From NCBI RefSeq assembly GCF_050510895.1, contig NZ_JBNINT010000001.1, positions 310,001 to 374,000 of the forward strand: a stretch of DNA of 64,000 bases, written 5' to 3'. The position numbers and the translations under genes were made by a program. The stretch's first letter is position 1; each line of letters opens with the position of its first letter. The stretch is from Pannonibacter phragmitetus_B. GTDB lineage: Bacteria > Pseudomonadota > Alphaproteobacteria > Rhizobiales > Stappiaceae. Below the pieces are notes generated by a model that had not been told where the DNA came from, did not search any database, and saw nothing but the letters and a program-made list of their open reading frames with translations. Positions 1-9,721 of this stretch are shown here, in pieces.

Positions 1-635
1 TGGGCGTTGTCTTTACCACGCTGTTCGCCGCCGGTGTTCTGCTGCTGGAACAGAGCAACACCAGCACGGTGCATCTGGATGTGGAGCACGCGCTCTATGG
101 CAATCTGGAAAGCCTGATCTGGCTGGATGCGGAAGGCTGGGGCTCACTTCTGGACTCGCAGGCGCTGGCCGGTCTGCCGCCGGAGCTTCTGCGCATGGCG
201 GGCGTCATGGTCGCGGTCTTTCTGCTCATGGGCCTGTTCTGGCGGCCATTGGTGCTGATGACCTTTGATGAAGGTTATGCGGCTGCACGCGGGCTGCCGG
301 TCACGCTGCTCAGTCTCGGGCTGGTCACGCTTTCTGCGGTGGCGGCTGTCGCCGCCTTTGATGCGGTTGGGTCGATCATCGTCATTGCCATGTTCATCTG
401 CCCGCCCGCCACGGCGCGGCTGATGACGAACCGGCTGACCGCCCAGGTGGGGCTGAGCCTTGTGATCGCCGCCCTGGCTGCCATCACCGGCTATGTGCTG
501 GCAGGCTATGGCCCGCTTTGGCTGGGGGCTAATAATTCCGTCAGCGCGGCGGGGATGATTGCCACTGTCTCTGGGCTTTTCCTTGCGGCGGCCGCCGTCT
601 TGGGCCGCCACCGCAAGGGGCTTTCGCGGGCTTGA
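1..635 (+). CDS. Metal-ion (Mn/Zn/Fe) ABC transporter permease, 5' truncated
   Basis: Inner-membrane permease of the ABC-3 (ZnuB/MntC/SitD) family, which moves Mn2+, Zn2+ or Fe2+ into the cytoplasm with a periplasmic metal-binding protein and an ATPase. The reading frame enters the window already open (codons from base 3), so the N-terminus is missing. About 210 C-terminal residues remain, with several hydrophobic helices and the family-typical stretch FDEGYAAARGLP followed by the IIVIAMFICPPATA helix. The stop lies only 9 bases from the end of the convergent proV. Family assignment is firm. The metal cannot be told, although the long extramembrane segment near the start resembles manganese-type SitD/MntD proteins. 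Confidence 0.85.
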   Translation, partial: GVVFTTLFAAGVLLLEQSNTSTVHLDVEHALYGNLESLIWLDAEGWGSLLDSQALAGLPPELLRMAGVMVAVFLLMGLFWRPLVLMTFDEGYAAARGLPVTLLSLGLVTLSAVAAVAAFDAVGSIIVIAMFICPPATARLMTNRLTAQVGLSLVIAALAAITGYVLAGYGPLWLGANNSVSAAGMIATVSGLFLAAAAVLGRHRKGLSRA

Positions 636-644
636 ACTCTCGCG

Positions 645-1714
645 TCAGGCTGGTGACACCATGGCCGCGATCATGTCGTGCAGCTGGATGGTGCCGAGTT
701 TCCGTCCATCGGGGCGCACCACGATGGCGGCTGTCTCGCTGGTTTCAGAGAAGAGCCTTGCGGCATCTTCCAGCAGGCTGCCGCTGGGGATCGTCAGATC
801 CGTTTCTGCCAGTTCGCCCTTGCGCATGATGGTGTTGACCTTCAGCACCCGGCCACGGTTCACCTCGCGCACGAAATCGGCGATGTAGCTGTCAGCCGGA
901 CGCAGCACGATTTCCTGACCGGTGCCGTCCTGCACGATCTCGCCATCGCGCAGAATGGCGATGCGGTCGCCAAGACGCAGGGCCTCGTCCAGATCGTGGG
1001 TGATGAAGACGATGGTCTTCTTCAGCTCCTGCTGCAGGTCCAGCAGAACCTTCTGCATGTCCATGCGGATCAGCGGGTCGAGGGCCGAGTAGGCCTCGTC
1101 CATCAGCAGGATACCCGCATCATTGGCCAGCGCCCGGGCAAGGCCGACACGTTGCTGCATACCGCCCGAAAGCTGATTGGGGTAATAGTCCTCATAGCCT
1201 TCCAGCCCGACGCGTGTCAGCCAGTGAGCGGCCCGCTCCTTGGCCTCACGCTCAGGAACTCCCTGGATCTCGAGGCCGTAAATGGTATTGCGCAGCACAG
1301 TCCGGTGCGGCAGCAGGGCGAATTTCTGGAACACCATCGCCGTCTTGTGGCGGCGGAAGCCGCGCAGCTGCTGGGGGACATGGTGCACACGTCCTGCCCC
1401 TCGAACAGGACTTCGCCCGCCGTCGGCTCGATCAGCCTGTTGATGTGCCGGATCAGGGTGGATTTGCCCGATCCGGACAGTCCCATGACCACCTGAATGC
1501 GCCCGGCGGGCATGGTCAGGTTGATGTCCTTCAGACCCAGGATGTGGTTGTGCTTGTCGTTCAGCTCGGTCTTGGAAATGCCTTGACGTACAAGGTCCAT
1601 CACGCTGGCCGGGTTCGGGCCGAAGACCTTGTAAAGGCCGCGCAGCTCAATTCCTGCTGTGCTCGCCTCCTCATCCGGATCGTCGGCCGGTGTGGTGTTC
1701 AGCTGATCAGCCAT
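645..1714 (-). CDS. proV: Glycine betaine/proline ABC transporter ATPase ProV (one-base frameshift)
   Basis: Cytoplasmic ATPase that powers osmoprotectant uptake. Starting at ATG 1714 (MADQLN), the first part carries Walker A GLSGSGKST. The second part, in another frame, has LSGGMQQRVGLARAL, Walker B ILLMDEAYSALD, the H-loop ITHDLDEA and a C-terminal CBS-like segment. The break is near 1376, where the coding strand has CCCCC; one more C restores MSPQQLRGFRRHKTAMVFQ and gives 356 aa. The upstream proW overlaps it by 8 bp, so the two are probably translationally coupled. E. coli ProV is somewhat longer (about 400 aa). The frameshift looks like a sequencing error because both halves are fully conserved. 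Confidence 0.88.
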
Positions 1715-2590
1715 GGGTGGCCTCCATGTGTTTCTGCATGCGCTTGCCATAGGCCTGGGTGGACCTGTCGAAGATGATGGCAATGGCGACGATGGCGAGG
1801 CCGTTGAGAATGCCCATGGTGAAGAACTGGTTGGTGATGGCCTGAAGCACCGGCTGGCCAAGCCCCCGCACGCCGATCATCGACGCAACGACCACCATGG
1901 AAAGGGACATCATGATGCACTGATTGATGCCGGCCATGATGGTGGGCAGCGCAAGCGGCAGCTGCACGTCCTTCAGTTTCTGCCAGGACGAAGAGCCAAA
2001 GGCATCGGCGGCTTCCAGCACATCGGCGCTGACAAGCCGGATGCCCAGATTGGTGAGGCGGATCATGGGCGGGATGGCGTAGATGACCACCGCGATCACG
2101 CCGGGAACCTTGCCGAGGCCGAAAATCATCACCACGGGAATGAGGTAGACGAAGACCGGCATGGTCTGCATCAGATCAAGCACCGGGTTGATGAAGGCCT
2201 GCAGCCTGTCCGAGCGGGCCATGGCGATGCCGATGGGAATGCCGAGCACGACCGCTGTCAGGGTACACACCGCCACCATTGCCATGGTGCGCATGGTGTC
2301 ATCCCACATGCCGAGCACGCCGATCAGCACAAGCGCCACAAGGCTGCCCGCCGTGACGCGCAGACTGCGGCTAAGCAGGAACACCAGAGCCAGAATGCCT
2401 GCCATGACAAGAGGCCAGGGGAGTCCAGCAGCAGGTTCTCGATGCCGATGAGAAGCAGGCGCAGTGGCTCGAAGGCCTGTTCCAGCGCCTCGCCATAGTT
2501 CCGCGTGAAGTCCAGAAACCCCGCATCAATCGTTTGCCGCAGGGCACGCAATGTGCCGCGGCTGAGCGAGGGAAAGTCGAAAAGATCCAT
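1707..2590 (-). CDS. proW: Glycine betaine/proline ABC transporter permease ProW (one-base frameshift)
   Basis: Inner-membrane permease of the BetW/ProW type, partner of ProV and ProX. It starts at ATG 2590 (MDLFDFPSL), a soluble N-terminal segment typical of ProW. Multiple membrane helices follow, including the conserved run MQTMPVFVYLIPVVMIFGLGKVPG and the EAA-type loop around LEAADAFGSSSWQKL. The frame breaks near 2425, where a run of four C would have to be five to join ENLLLDSP to WPLVMAGIL; the corrected product is 294 aa. It lies between proX and proV in a three-gene minus-strand operon. Confidence 0.87.
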
Positions 2591-2615
2591 TTCTTGTTCC
2601 TCTTTGCACCCGTTT

Positions 2616-2704
2616 CTGCCCGCAGCCTGACGGTGCGGGCAGAGGCTCAGGGCAAACCGGCAGGGCGGGCTGCATTGATGCAGACACCCGTCTCCTGCCG
2701 GTTC
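2616..2704 (-). other. Two stem-loops in the proX-proW spacer
   Basis: Two strong inverted repeats fill the 127-bp gap between proX and proW. The first pairs 2616-2625 with 2635-2644 (10 bp, arm TCTGCCCGCA, 9-nt loop). The second pairs 2656-2665 with 2695-2704 (10 bp, arm AACCGGCAGG) around a smaller CTGCA/TGCAG hairpin. Neither has a run of U, so they are better read as mRNA-stabilising or processing elements that raise ProX over ProW/ProV than as full terminators. Confidence 0.6.
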
Positions 2705-2717
2705 ATCAGGTGTCTTC

Positions 2718-3713
2718 TCAGAGGGCGGACTTCACCTTTTCCGCCACTTCCGGCGAAACCCAGGTGCTCCAGACTTCCGGCTTGTTTTCGAGGAACCAGA
2801 AGGCGCCGTCCTCATTGGTGGCCTGGTTGTCGGTCATCCACGCCAGAACTTCGCCAGCGGTCTTGTTGTCCCAGGAGCGGGCCTTGACGTAATCCATGGC
2901 CACGCCTGCCTTGTCCGCGAATTCCTTGGTCACAACGGTGTAGACCGGTGACTTGTCCCAGTTGTTGGGCTTGGGGTCGAGACAGCCGGAGATGGCGGTG
3001 CAGCGCTCCCACTCGGCAGCGTCGTGCTTCACGCCAAGATCAAGCCGCGTCATTTCATACTTGCCGAGGATGGGTGTCGGTGCCCAGTAATAGCCGAGCC
3101 AGCCTTCCTTGCGCTCGAAGGCGCGGGAGATCGAACCGTCAAGACCTGCGGCAGAGCCGGTGTCGACCAATTCGAAACCTTTGCTCTCCACGTCGAAGGC
3201 CTTGTACAGGTTGGTGGTGAGCGTCTGGCAGGCCCAACCTGACGGGCAGTTGAAGAATGCGCCCTTGGACTTGTCTTCTGCGCCGGGGAACAGTTCCGGC
3301 TTTGCCAGCGCATCGGCCAGGGTCTTGATGTTGTGCTCTTCAGCCAGATAGGTGGGGATCCAGAAACCTTCCACGCCGCCTTCGGACAGGACTTCGCTTC
3401 CGACGATCATCTTGCCTTCCTCGACTGCCTTGTCGAGGGGCTCCTGAATGGTGTTCACCCAGAGCTCCGGAGCCATGTCCGGCTCACCCTTTTCCGTCAT
3501 CGATGTGAAGGTCGGCACCGTGTCGCCGATCACGAGCTCGACCTCGCAGCCGTAGCCTTCTTCCAGAATGATCTTGTCGATATGGGCAATGGCACCCGCT
3601 GAAGGCCAGTTCATTTCGGCCAGACTTACCTTGCCGCATTCTTCGGCAGCTGAGGCGCCGGACATGCCAAGGCCGATCAGGGCTGCGCCCGTCAGCAGAA
3701 GTGTCTTTGTCAT
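2718..3713 (-). CDS. proX: Glycine betaine-type ABC transporter substrate-binding protein
   Basis: Periplasmic OpuAC/ProX-family binding protein that hands a quaternary-amine osmolyte to ProWV. The start at ATG 3713 (MTKTLLLTG) is chosen over upstream in-frame ATGs because it follows an AGGAGA ribosome-binding site and opens directly into a signal peptide ending near GASAA. The mature part has many tryptophans and tyrosines, as expected for the aromatic cage of betaine/choline binders, and cysteine pairs (EECG, YGCE) that may form disulfides. Length is 331 aa. It is first in the operon. The ligand could be glycine betaine, proline betaine or choline; sequence alone does not decide. Confidence 0.85.
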   Translation of the reverse strand: MTKTLLLTGAALIGLGMSGASAAEECGKVSLAEMNWPSAGAIAHIDKIILEEGYGCEVELVIGDTVPTFTSMTEKGEPDMAPELWVNTIQEPLDKAVEEGKMIVGSEVLSEGGVEGFWIPTYLAEEHNIKTLADALAKPELFPGAEDKSKGAFFNCPSGWACQTLTTNLYKAFDVESKGFELVDTGSAAGLDGSISRAFERKEGWLGYYWAPTPILGKYEMTRLDLGVKHDAAEWERCTAISGCLDPKPNNWDKSPVYTVVTKEFADKAGVAMDYVKARSWDNKTAGEVLAWMTDNQATNEDGAFWFLENKPEVWSTWVSPEVAEKVKSAL

Positions 3714-4318
3714 TGTCAGTCTCCTGTTGGTCGTCATCCGCAGGCTTGCCTGCAGCGCGAAAGCCATCACGATCCAGGATCACGTGATGGCAAAAAGGTC
3801 ATGCCAGGCGGTTCAAGTTCCGCCCGCGATTGAAAATCGCTGGCATTTCTGAAATATCGATCCTGAATTTAGGGTCGATGAGGCTATACATAGTCTGCTT
3901 GATATTTATGTCAAGGTTTTGACATATTTTAGAATCTGCCAATTCTGGCGGGGTAATCTGAGTTTGAAATTTTTATATTTTTATTGTTCGAGATTTTATA
4001 TCTATAAGAAAAAAATTGCCTTTTAATTATTGATATATGTGATTTTGAATTGGTGTATTTCGATTTATAAGATCTGTTTTCTTTTCGTTTTGCAGAACTC
4101 TAGATCTTGTGGAATTTTATTCCTGTTTGATGGTGTGGCTGGGCCTTGAGCGCTTCCCTTGCCGTTCCTGTGCAACAGGCAGAAGTTGCTGTTCTTTGAT
4201 TGCTTCAGCATTTGGTTGTCTGGATCAACGAATTGGTGATGTTAAATGCGGAATTTCCGCCGCGTTAGGAGACTCTACTCAGCTACTACGTATTTTCCCC
4301 TGTGAAGGGGTGCAATGC
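3714..4318. promoter_or_regulatory. AT-rich divergent promoter region of proX and the MHYT gene
   Basis: This 605-bp gap separates the divergent proX and MHYT-GGDEF-EAL genes and holds no convincing gene. Bases about 3880-4110 are strikingly AT-rich compared with the rest of the window. A palindrome at 3908-3925 (ATGTCAA, 4-bp spacer, TTGACAT) places a TTGACA hexamer on each strand. On the minus strand TTGACA (3914-3909) is followed 16 bp later by TATGTA (3892-3887), a plausible proX promoter. A 9-bp hairpin (3856-3864 with 3871-3879, one G-U pair) would lie in the proX 5' leader. The palindrome overlapping the -35 suggests repressor control, for example by osmolarity or choline; the regulator is not visible. 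Confidence 0.5.
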
Positions 4319-6425
4319 ATGCTGAACGTCTTGTCCTGTATCGCGGTCGAACACGACCTGCGCTACGTCGCGCTGGCCGCAATCGTCTGTGTTTTCGGGT
4401 CTTTCCTGTCGATGCGCATCTACACGCGCATGCGCAGGAGTGACGGTTCACGCCGGTGGCTCTGGCTGTTCCTTGGTGCGCTCGTCGCGACCAGCACGAT
4501 CTGGACCACCCATTTTGCGGCTATGCTGGGCTACCTCGTCCCGTTCGAGCGCTCATTTGCGCCTGGCCTGACCGCAGCCAGCTTTGCAGTCTTGTTCCTT
4601 TGCGTCTGCTTTGCGTTCAGTGTGTCTCTGCGCTCTCCGGCGGGGCTGACGATCGAGCTGGGCGGAGTGCTTTTTGGCCTTGGCATCGCGATCATGCATT
4701 ACACCGGCATGGCTGCATTTCTCGTTCCGGGCATCATCACCTGGGAGCCATCCTATGTGCTGTCATCCGTGCTGCTCGGTGGCTTGTTCGGAGGCCTTGC
4801 CTTCAACCGCGCATCCCGGCCCGTGACGCGCTTCTGCCGGTCAGGAGCGATGGTGGCGATGGTTTTGGCAATCGTCTCCATGCACTTCACAGGCATGGAT
4901 GCGATGACGATCACACCGCTGGCAGGCATTGATATTCCGCCCCAGGCCATGCCGGATGAGTACATGCTGGCAACGGTGATCGGTGTTACCACCCTCTTGC
5001 TGGTGACGGTCGGCTCGTCCTACACCATTGACCGTTTCTCCATGCAGGAGGCAACGGAGCGCTATCAGCATCTGACCCAGTTTGATGCTCTAACGGGTCT
5101 GCCGAACAAGCTCTGGGCTGAAGGCAAGCTTGCCGAACTTCTGAGCAGCGCCATACGTGGCAACGACAAGGTTGCGGTCTACACCATTGATCTGGAAGAA
5201 TTCGCCATGATCAACGCCGCACATGGCGAGGTTACTGGAGATGCGGTGCTGCGGGAAGTCGGCTTGCATCTCAATGATGCCCTGCTGGCCGATGAATACA
5301 CCGCCCGTCTGCCGGGCGCGCAGTTTCTTCTGATCAAGACAGGGGTCTTTGGCCGCCATGAAGCCAGCGCCGCTGCGGTGCGGCTGCAGAAGCTGGTGGC
5401 CGGACCACACATGACACCGGCAGGCACGCTCACCCTGCGCAGTGCCGTGGGCTATGCACTTTTTCCTGAAGACGGGCTGGATGCTCCGGCTTTGATGACA
5501 AGGGCAAGCCTTGCAGCGCAGGAGGCCCTGCGTGGCGGCAGCGGGGAGGTTCGCCGCTATAAGGCCGGCCTCGACGATGACGTGCGCCATCAGGCGCGGT
5601 TGGCAATTGACCTGAGGAGCGCCGTTTCGGGCGACCAGCTGGAGCTTTATTACCAGCCGCAGAACTGCACCAGCACCCGGTCTCTCGTTGGCTTCGAAGC
5701 GCTGGTCCGCTGGCACCATCCCACCCTTGGCATGGTGTCTCCGGGGAGTTCATCCCGGTTGCCGAGCGTACAGGGCTGATTTCGGAGATCGGGGAATATG
5801 TCCTGCGCCGTGCCTGCGCCGATGCGGCTGGCTGGCCGGGGGATACAAGGTCGCGGTCAATGTCGCAGCCTATCAGCTGACGCGTATCGACCTGCCCGCT
5901 CTTGTCGATGAAGTGTTGAAGGAGACGGGACTTGCGCCGGCGCGTCTCGAAATCGAGCTGACCGAAAGCGGGCTGATCGCCGATCACGCCCGCGCGCTGG
6001 CGACCATCACCCGGCTCAAGGCGTTGGGTGTTTCCATTGCCATGGATGACTTCGGAACCGGCTATTCCTCGCTGGCGCTGCTGCAGCACTTTCCCTTCGA
6101 CAAGATCAAGATTGACCGCAGTTTTATTACCGATGTAGCCAACCGGCCCCGTGCTGCCGCCATCGTGCGTGCAGCCTTGCTGATTGCCGAGAGCATGAAC
6201 ATTCCGGTTCTGGCCGAAGGCGTGGAGAACGAGGAAGAGTTCGCCTATCTGCGGGATGCCGGATGCCCGGCTGTGCAGGGCTTCCTTTTCGGGCGGCCCA
6301 TGCCATTGTCGTCGGCGCAAACGCTCATGTTGCGCGAGCAGTTGCGGGCGGCCTCCTCTGGCGGATCTGCCGGAGGTTCTGATGGCGCGGTGCAAATGGC
6401 TGAGACTGGGCGGCTGGCGAGCTGA
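4319..6425 (+). CDS. MHYT-GGDEF-EAL cyclic-di-GMP signalling protein (two one-base frameshifts)
   Basis: Membrane signalling protein that likely hydrolyses c-di-GMP. The start at ATG 4319 (MLNVLSC) gives an N-terminal MHYT sensor of about seven helices with the repeats MHYTGM and MHFTGM, proposed to bind copper or gas ligands. The GGDEF domain keeps the DALTGLPNK entry motif, but the catalytic GGDEF itself reads LPGAQF, so cyclase activity is unlikely. The EAL domain is intact in key motifs: EALVRW, IELTESG, DDFGTGYSSL, KIDRS and LAEGVE. Frameshifts lie near 5744 (GGGG, needs five) and 5833 (GGGGG, needs six); the corrected product is 702 aa. Target process unknown. Confidence 0.82.
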
Positions 6426-6515
6426 TTTTTGCGGCTGGCGGGCACTTTCCACTTTGCGGCAGCATTGTGGCAAGGCATGATCCGGCGCAACTGTGAAAGC
6501 CAAGGTGCCGCCGTC

Positions 6516-7460
6516 ATGAAACCCGTCGTTCCCTTCATTGCCCGCATATCTGCCGAAGAACGCGCGGAGTGGATGGTGCAGTTTGAAAGGCTGATGCCGC
6601 AGATCGACGTGCGCCCGCTGGCGAGCATGGATGCAGCAGAACGCCTGTCGGCACGCGTGGCCATTGTCGCCAATCCGGATCCTTCTCACCTGCATGAACT
6701 GCCTGGCCTTGTTTGGGTGCAGAGCCTTTGGGCCGGGGTGGAGCGGCTGCTGGGGGAGCTGATCGACACGGACTTCGCGATTGTCCGCATGACCGATCCG
6801 CAGCTGGCGGAAACCATGGCCGAGGCAGTGCTGGCCTTCTCGCTCTATCTGCATCGGGATATGCCGCTCTATCTGGCGCAACAGCGCGAAAGGATCTGGG
6901 CGGAAGCCCTGCCGCGGCTTGCGGCTGACCGGCACATAGGCATCCTCGGGCTGGGCAATCTGGGCAAGGCTGCGGCCCGGCGGCTGGTGGCCAACGGTTT
7001 CCCGGTCAGCGGGTGGAGCCGTACCCCGGCAGAAGTCGAGGGCGTCGCGTGTTTCAGCGGTGAGGCGGGGCTGGAGCGGGTACTGTCGCGCTCGGATATC
7101 GTTGTGGTGCTGCTGCCGCTGACGCCGGATACGCGTGGCCTACTCAACACGGCTCGCCTCGCCATGCTGCCGCGTGGGGCCGGACTCATCAACTTTGGCC
7201 GGGGGCCGATCGTCGATCAACCCGCATTGTTGACCGCTCTTGATGAGGGGCAGGTCTCCCATGCGGTACTGGATGTCTTTGCGCAGGAGCCGCTGCCGGC
7301 GGACAATCCCTGCTGGAGCCATCCATCCATCACCGTGCTGCCGCACATCAGCGCACCAACAACGCCAGCGACGGCGGCGAAGATTGTGGCGGCCAATCTG
7401 GCGGCCTATTTCGAGCGTGGAGAGATCCCGCCGGCGGTGGACCGCCAGCGGGGCTATTGA
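6516..7460 (+). CDS. Glyoxylate/hydroxypyruvate reductase A-like D-2-hydroxyacid dehydrogenase
   Basis: NAD(P)H-dependent reductase of the D-isomer-specific 2-hydroxyacid dehydrogenase family, closest in style to GhrA, which reduces glyoxylate and hydroxypyruvate in the cytoplasm. The Rossmann motif GILGLGNLGKAAA is central, followed by the family signature region LLPLTPDTRGLLN, the catalytic-arginine segment INFGRGPIVD, the acidic residue in VFAQEPLP and the active-site histidine in LPHISAPT. The start at ATG 6516 (MKPVVPF) gives 314 aa, the usual length. It is intact, and ends tail-to-tail with the opposite-strand gph with no spacer. Confidence 0.8.
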   Translation: MKPVVPFIARISAEERAEWMVQFERLMPQIDVRPLASMDAAERLSARVAIVANPDPSHLHELPGLVWVQSLWAGVERLLGELIDTDFAIVRMTDPQLAETMAEAVLAFSLYLHRDMPLYLAQQRERIWAEALPRLAADRHIGILGLGNLGKAAARRLVANGFPVSGWSRTPAEVEGVACFSGEAGLERVLSRSDIVVVLLPLTPDTRGLLNTARLAMLPRGAGLINFGRGPIVDQPALLTALDEGQVSHAVLDVFAQEPLPADNPCWSHPSITVLPHISAPTTPATAAKIVAANLAAYFERGEIPPAVDRQRGY

Positions 7461-8120
7461 TCAGCCGTTCAGCAGGTTTTCCAGGTCGGCGAAGTCACTG
7501 AAGGCGGCTTCATGCGGCAGGGCCGTCACCGCGCTCTTGCGGTAGCCTTCGGTGAAGAGGAAGAAGCGCGCCTTGGCCGCCACGGCGGTTTCGGCATCCA
7601 CTTCGCTATCCCCCACATAGATGAAGCCCGGATCTTCCGGCGAAAGCGCCAGCACCTTGGCTGCATAGGCAAGTGGGGCGGGATCCGGCTTGCGGGTGCT
7701 CAGGGTGTCTCCCGTTACGACCACGTCGAAGAAATCGCTCCAGCCGAGGGCTGCCACCAGATTGTGCGTCGGTGCGCCGGGCTTGTTGGTGCACAGCCCC
7801 AGACGAATGCCGCGTGCCTTCAGCGCGTGAAGGGCGGCTTCCACGCCCGGGAAGGGCGGGTTGGCGCTGCCAGGGGCCTCGGCATAGAGCTCTTCAAAGC
7901 GCTCCACACGTTCTGCCAGCAGAGCCGCATCGCCGCTGATGCCGCGGGCTGCCAGGGCTCTTTCGACGAAGCGCGCTGCGCCGTTGCCGATGTAACTGCG
8001 TGCCTCGGTAACGGAGAGCGGGGCAAGGGCAAGCTCGGTCATCAGCGCATTGCCGATGTCCGCGATGGCCTGCACGCTGTCGACCAGCGTGCCGTCCAGA
8101 TCGAAAATGACCGCCTTCAT
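7461..8120 (-). CDS. gph: Phosphoglycolate phosphatase-like HAD hydrolase
   Basis: HAD-superfamily phosphatase that removes phosphate from 2-phosphoglycolate or a similar small phosphoester. The nucleophile motif DLDGTLVDS is at the N-terminus, with motif II at CTNKPG, the motif III lysine in RKPDPAPL and the motif IV acidic pair in YVGDSEVDAE; the helical cap lies between them. Length is 219 aa, typical of Gph. Its ATG overlaps the stop of rpe by four bases (ATGA), so the two are cotranslated, a pairing common in proteobacteria where Rpe and Gph are adjacent. Confidence 0.85.
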   Translation of the reverse strand: MKAVIFDLDGTLVDSVQAIADIGNALMTELALAPLSVTEARSYIGNGAARFVERALAARGISGDAALLAERVERFEELYAEAPGSANPPFPGVEAALHALKARGIRLGLCTNKPGAPTHNLVAALGWSDFFDVVVTGDTLSTRKPDPAPLAYAAKVLALSPEDPGFIYVGDSEVDAETAVAAKARFFLFTEGYRKSAVTALPHEAAFSDFADLENLLNG

Positions 8121-8803
8121 GCTTTCGCTGCCGCGTTGCCAGCGCTGCGGATGGCTTCGATCTGCGCCGCATAGTGGGAGGCAGTCTCCGGCGTGCCGCC
8201 CTTGAACACGGCGGAACCGGCCACCAGCACATTGGCACCGGCTGCCGTCACCAGCGGAGCGGTTTCCGGCGTGACGCCACCATCCACCTCGATATCAATC
8301 GGGCGGTTGCCGATCATGGCCTTGATGCGGGCGATCTTGTCCACCACGGCAGGTATGAATTTCTGTCCGCCAAAGCCAGGGTTGACGCTCATGACCAGCA
8401 CCAGATCCAGCCGGTCGAGCACATATTCGATTACGCTTTCCGGCGTGGCCGGGTTCAGCGATACGCCCGCCTTCTTGCCCAGATTGCGGATGGCCTGCAG
8501 CGAGCGGTCGAGGTGGGGACCTGCCTCTGCATGCACGGTGATGATGTCTGAGCCGGCCTTGGCGAAGGCTTCCAGATAGGCGTCGCATGGGGCGATCATC
8601 AGGTGGGTGTCGAACACCTTGGTGGTGTGCGGACGCATGGCGGCGATGATGTCCGGGCCAAAGGTGATGTTGGGCACGAAATGACCATCCATCACGTCCA
8701 GGTGGATCCAGTCGGCACCGGCGCCGTCGATGGCGCGGATCTCGTCACGCAGGCGCGAGAAATCGCTGGCCAGCATGGAGGGTGCAATCAGGGTGTGGCT
8801 CAT
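8117..8803 (-). CDS. rpe: Ribulose-phosphate 3-epimerase
   Basis: Cytoplasmic TIM-barrel enzyme interconverting D-ribulose 5-phosphate and D-xylulose 5-phosphate in the pentose phosphate pathway. Recognisable family segments are IAPSMLASDF at the N-terminus, HLDVMDGHFVPN (metal-binding His/Asp), the FDTHLM histidine, VMSVNPGFGGQ and EVDGGV, followed by the phosphate-binding VAGSAVFKG. The start at ATG 8803 (MSHTLIAPS) is preferred to the ATG five codons upstream because family members begin here. It is 228 aa and intact. It is the first gene of the rpe-gph pair. Confidence 0.95.
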   Translation of the reverse strand: MSHTLIAPSMLASDFSRLRDEIRAIDGAGADWIHLDVMDGHFVPNITFGPDIIAAMRPHTTKVFDTHLMIAPCDAYLEAFAKAGSDIITVHAEAGPHLDRSLQAIRNLGKKAGVSLNPATPESVIEYVLDRLDLVLVMSVNPGFGGQKFIPAVVDKIARIKAMIGNRPIDIEVDGGVTPETAPLVTAAGANVLVAGSAVFKGGTPETASHYAAQIEAIRSAGNAAAKA

Positions 8804-8956
8804 GGTGTCACTCCACAAGGATGGCCAGCATTTCTGCTCGCCTGTTCCGGGGCTGGTGCCCTTTGTCGATAGGATTGCCGCACTGCGGCATAGGCGAGGG
8901 TAGCCTCAGCGGCGGCGCCTGTCACCCTCTTTCTTGCGAAAAGCCGCAGCGGCGTC

Positions 8957-9721
8957 TTATTCGCCGCAGATCACTGTCTTCGTGCCCCATTCCCTGCAGC
9001 GGGCGTTGAGGGCAGGAGAGAGTGGCCGGTCGGTGAAAAAGGTGTCGATCTCGCTCAGCGAGGCGATGCGCACAGGGGCGCCGCGCAGGAACTTGGAGTG
9101 GTCGCTGACCAGAAATGTCTTGCGCGCCTGCTGGATGATGGTCTGGCTGACGCCGACCTCCTGAATGTCGAAGTCCAGCAGATCGCCATCTTCATCCAGT
9201 GCCGAGCAGCCGATCACGGCAAAATCGAAGCGGAACTGTTCAATGGTGCGCATGGTCAGCGTGCCGACCAGACCGCCGTCGGTGCGCCGCAGAGCCCCGC
9301 CAGCCACAATGACCTGACAGTCGGGATTGGCGGCGAGAATATTGGCAACATTCATGTTGTTGGTCACCGCCATGAGATTGCGGTGGTGAAGCAGAGCGCG
9401 GGCAACCGCTTCCGTGCTGGTGCCGATGTTGAGAAATACGGAAGCGTTTTCCGGAATGGCCTTCGCGCAAGCCTCTGCAATGGCGGCTTTCGCTTCGCGG
9501 TTCAGGCTGCGCCGGTCTTCATATCCGATATTGGATACGCCAGATGGCAGGATCGCCCCGCCGTGCACCCTCTCCAGCCGGCCGCTGTCGGCGAGATCGG
9601 CAAGATCCCGCCGGATGGTCTGCACAGTCACGCCGAAATGGGCCGCGAGACCTTCGACGGTGACTTTCCCCTGCTGGCGGGCGAGTTCGAGAATCTCGGG
9701 CTGGCGGAAGCTCTGGGACAC
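8957..9721 (-). CDS. glpR: DeoR-family glycerol regulon repressor GlpR
   Basis: Transcriptional repressor of the DeoR family; family members release DNA when a sugar phosphate (here probably glycerol 3-phosphate) binds. The N-terminal helix-turn-helix includes TVEGLAAHFGVTVQTIRRDLADLADSGRLERVHGG, longer than is needed to recognise the DeoR signature. The C-terminal half is the ISOCOT/DeoRC effector domain with NIGTSTEAVA and DFDIQEVGV. Length is 254 aa. It is divergent from glpD across a 315-bp regulatory gap that contains phased repeats likely to be its operators, which supports the assignment. Confidence 0.88.
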   Translation of the reverse strand: MSQSFRQPEILELARQQGKVTVEGLAAHFGVTVQTIRRDLADLADSGRLERVHGGAILPSGVSNIGYEDRRSLNREAKAAIAEACAKAIPENASVFLNIGTSTEAVARALLHHRNLMAVTNNMNVANILAANPDCQVIVAGGALRRTDGGLVGTLTMRTIEQFRFDFAVIGCSALDEDGDLLDFDIQEVGVSQTIIQQARKTFLVSDHSKFLRGAPVRIASLSEIDTFFTDRPLSPALNARCREWGTKTVICGE

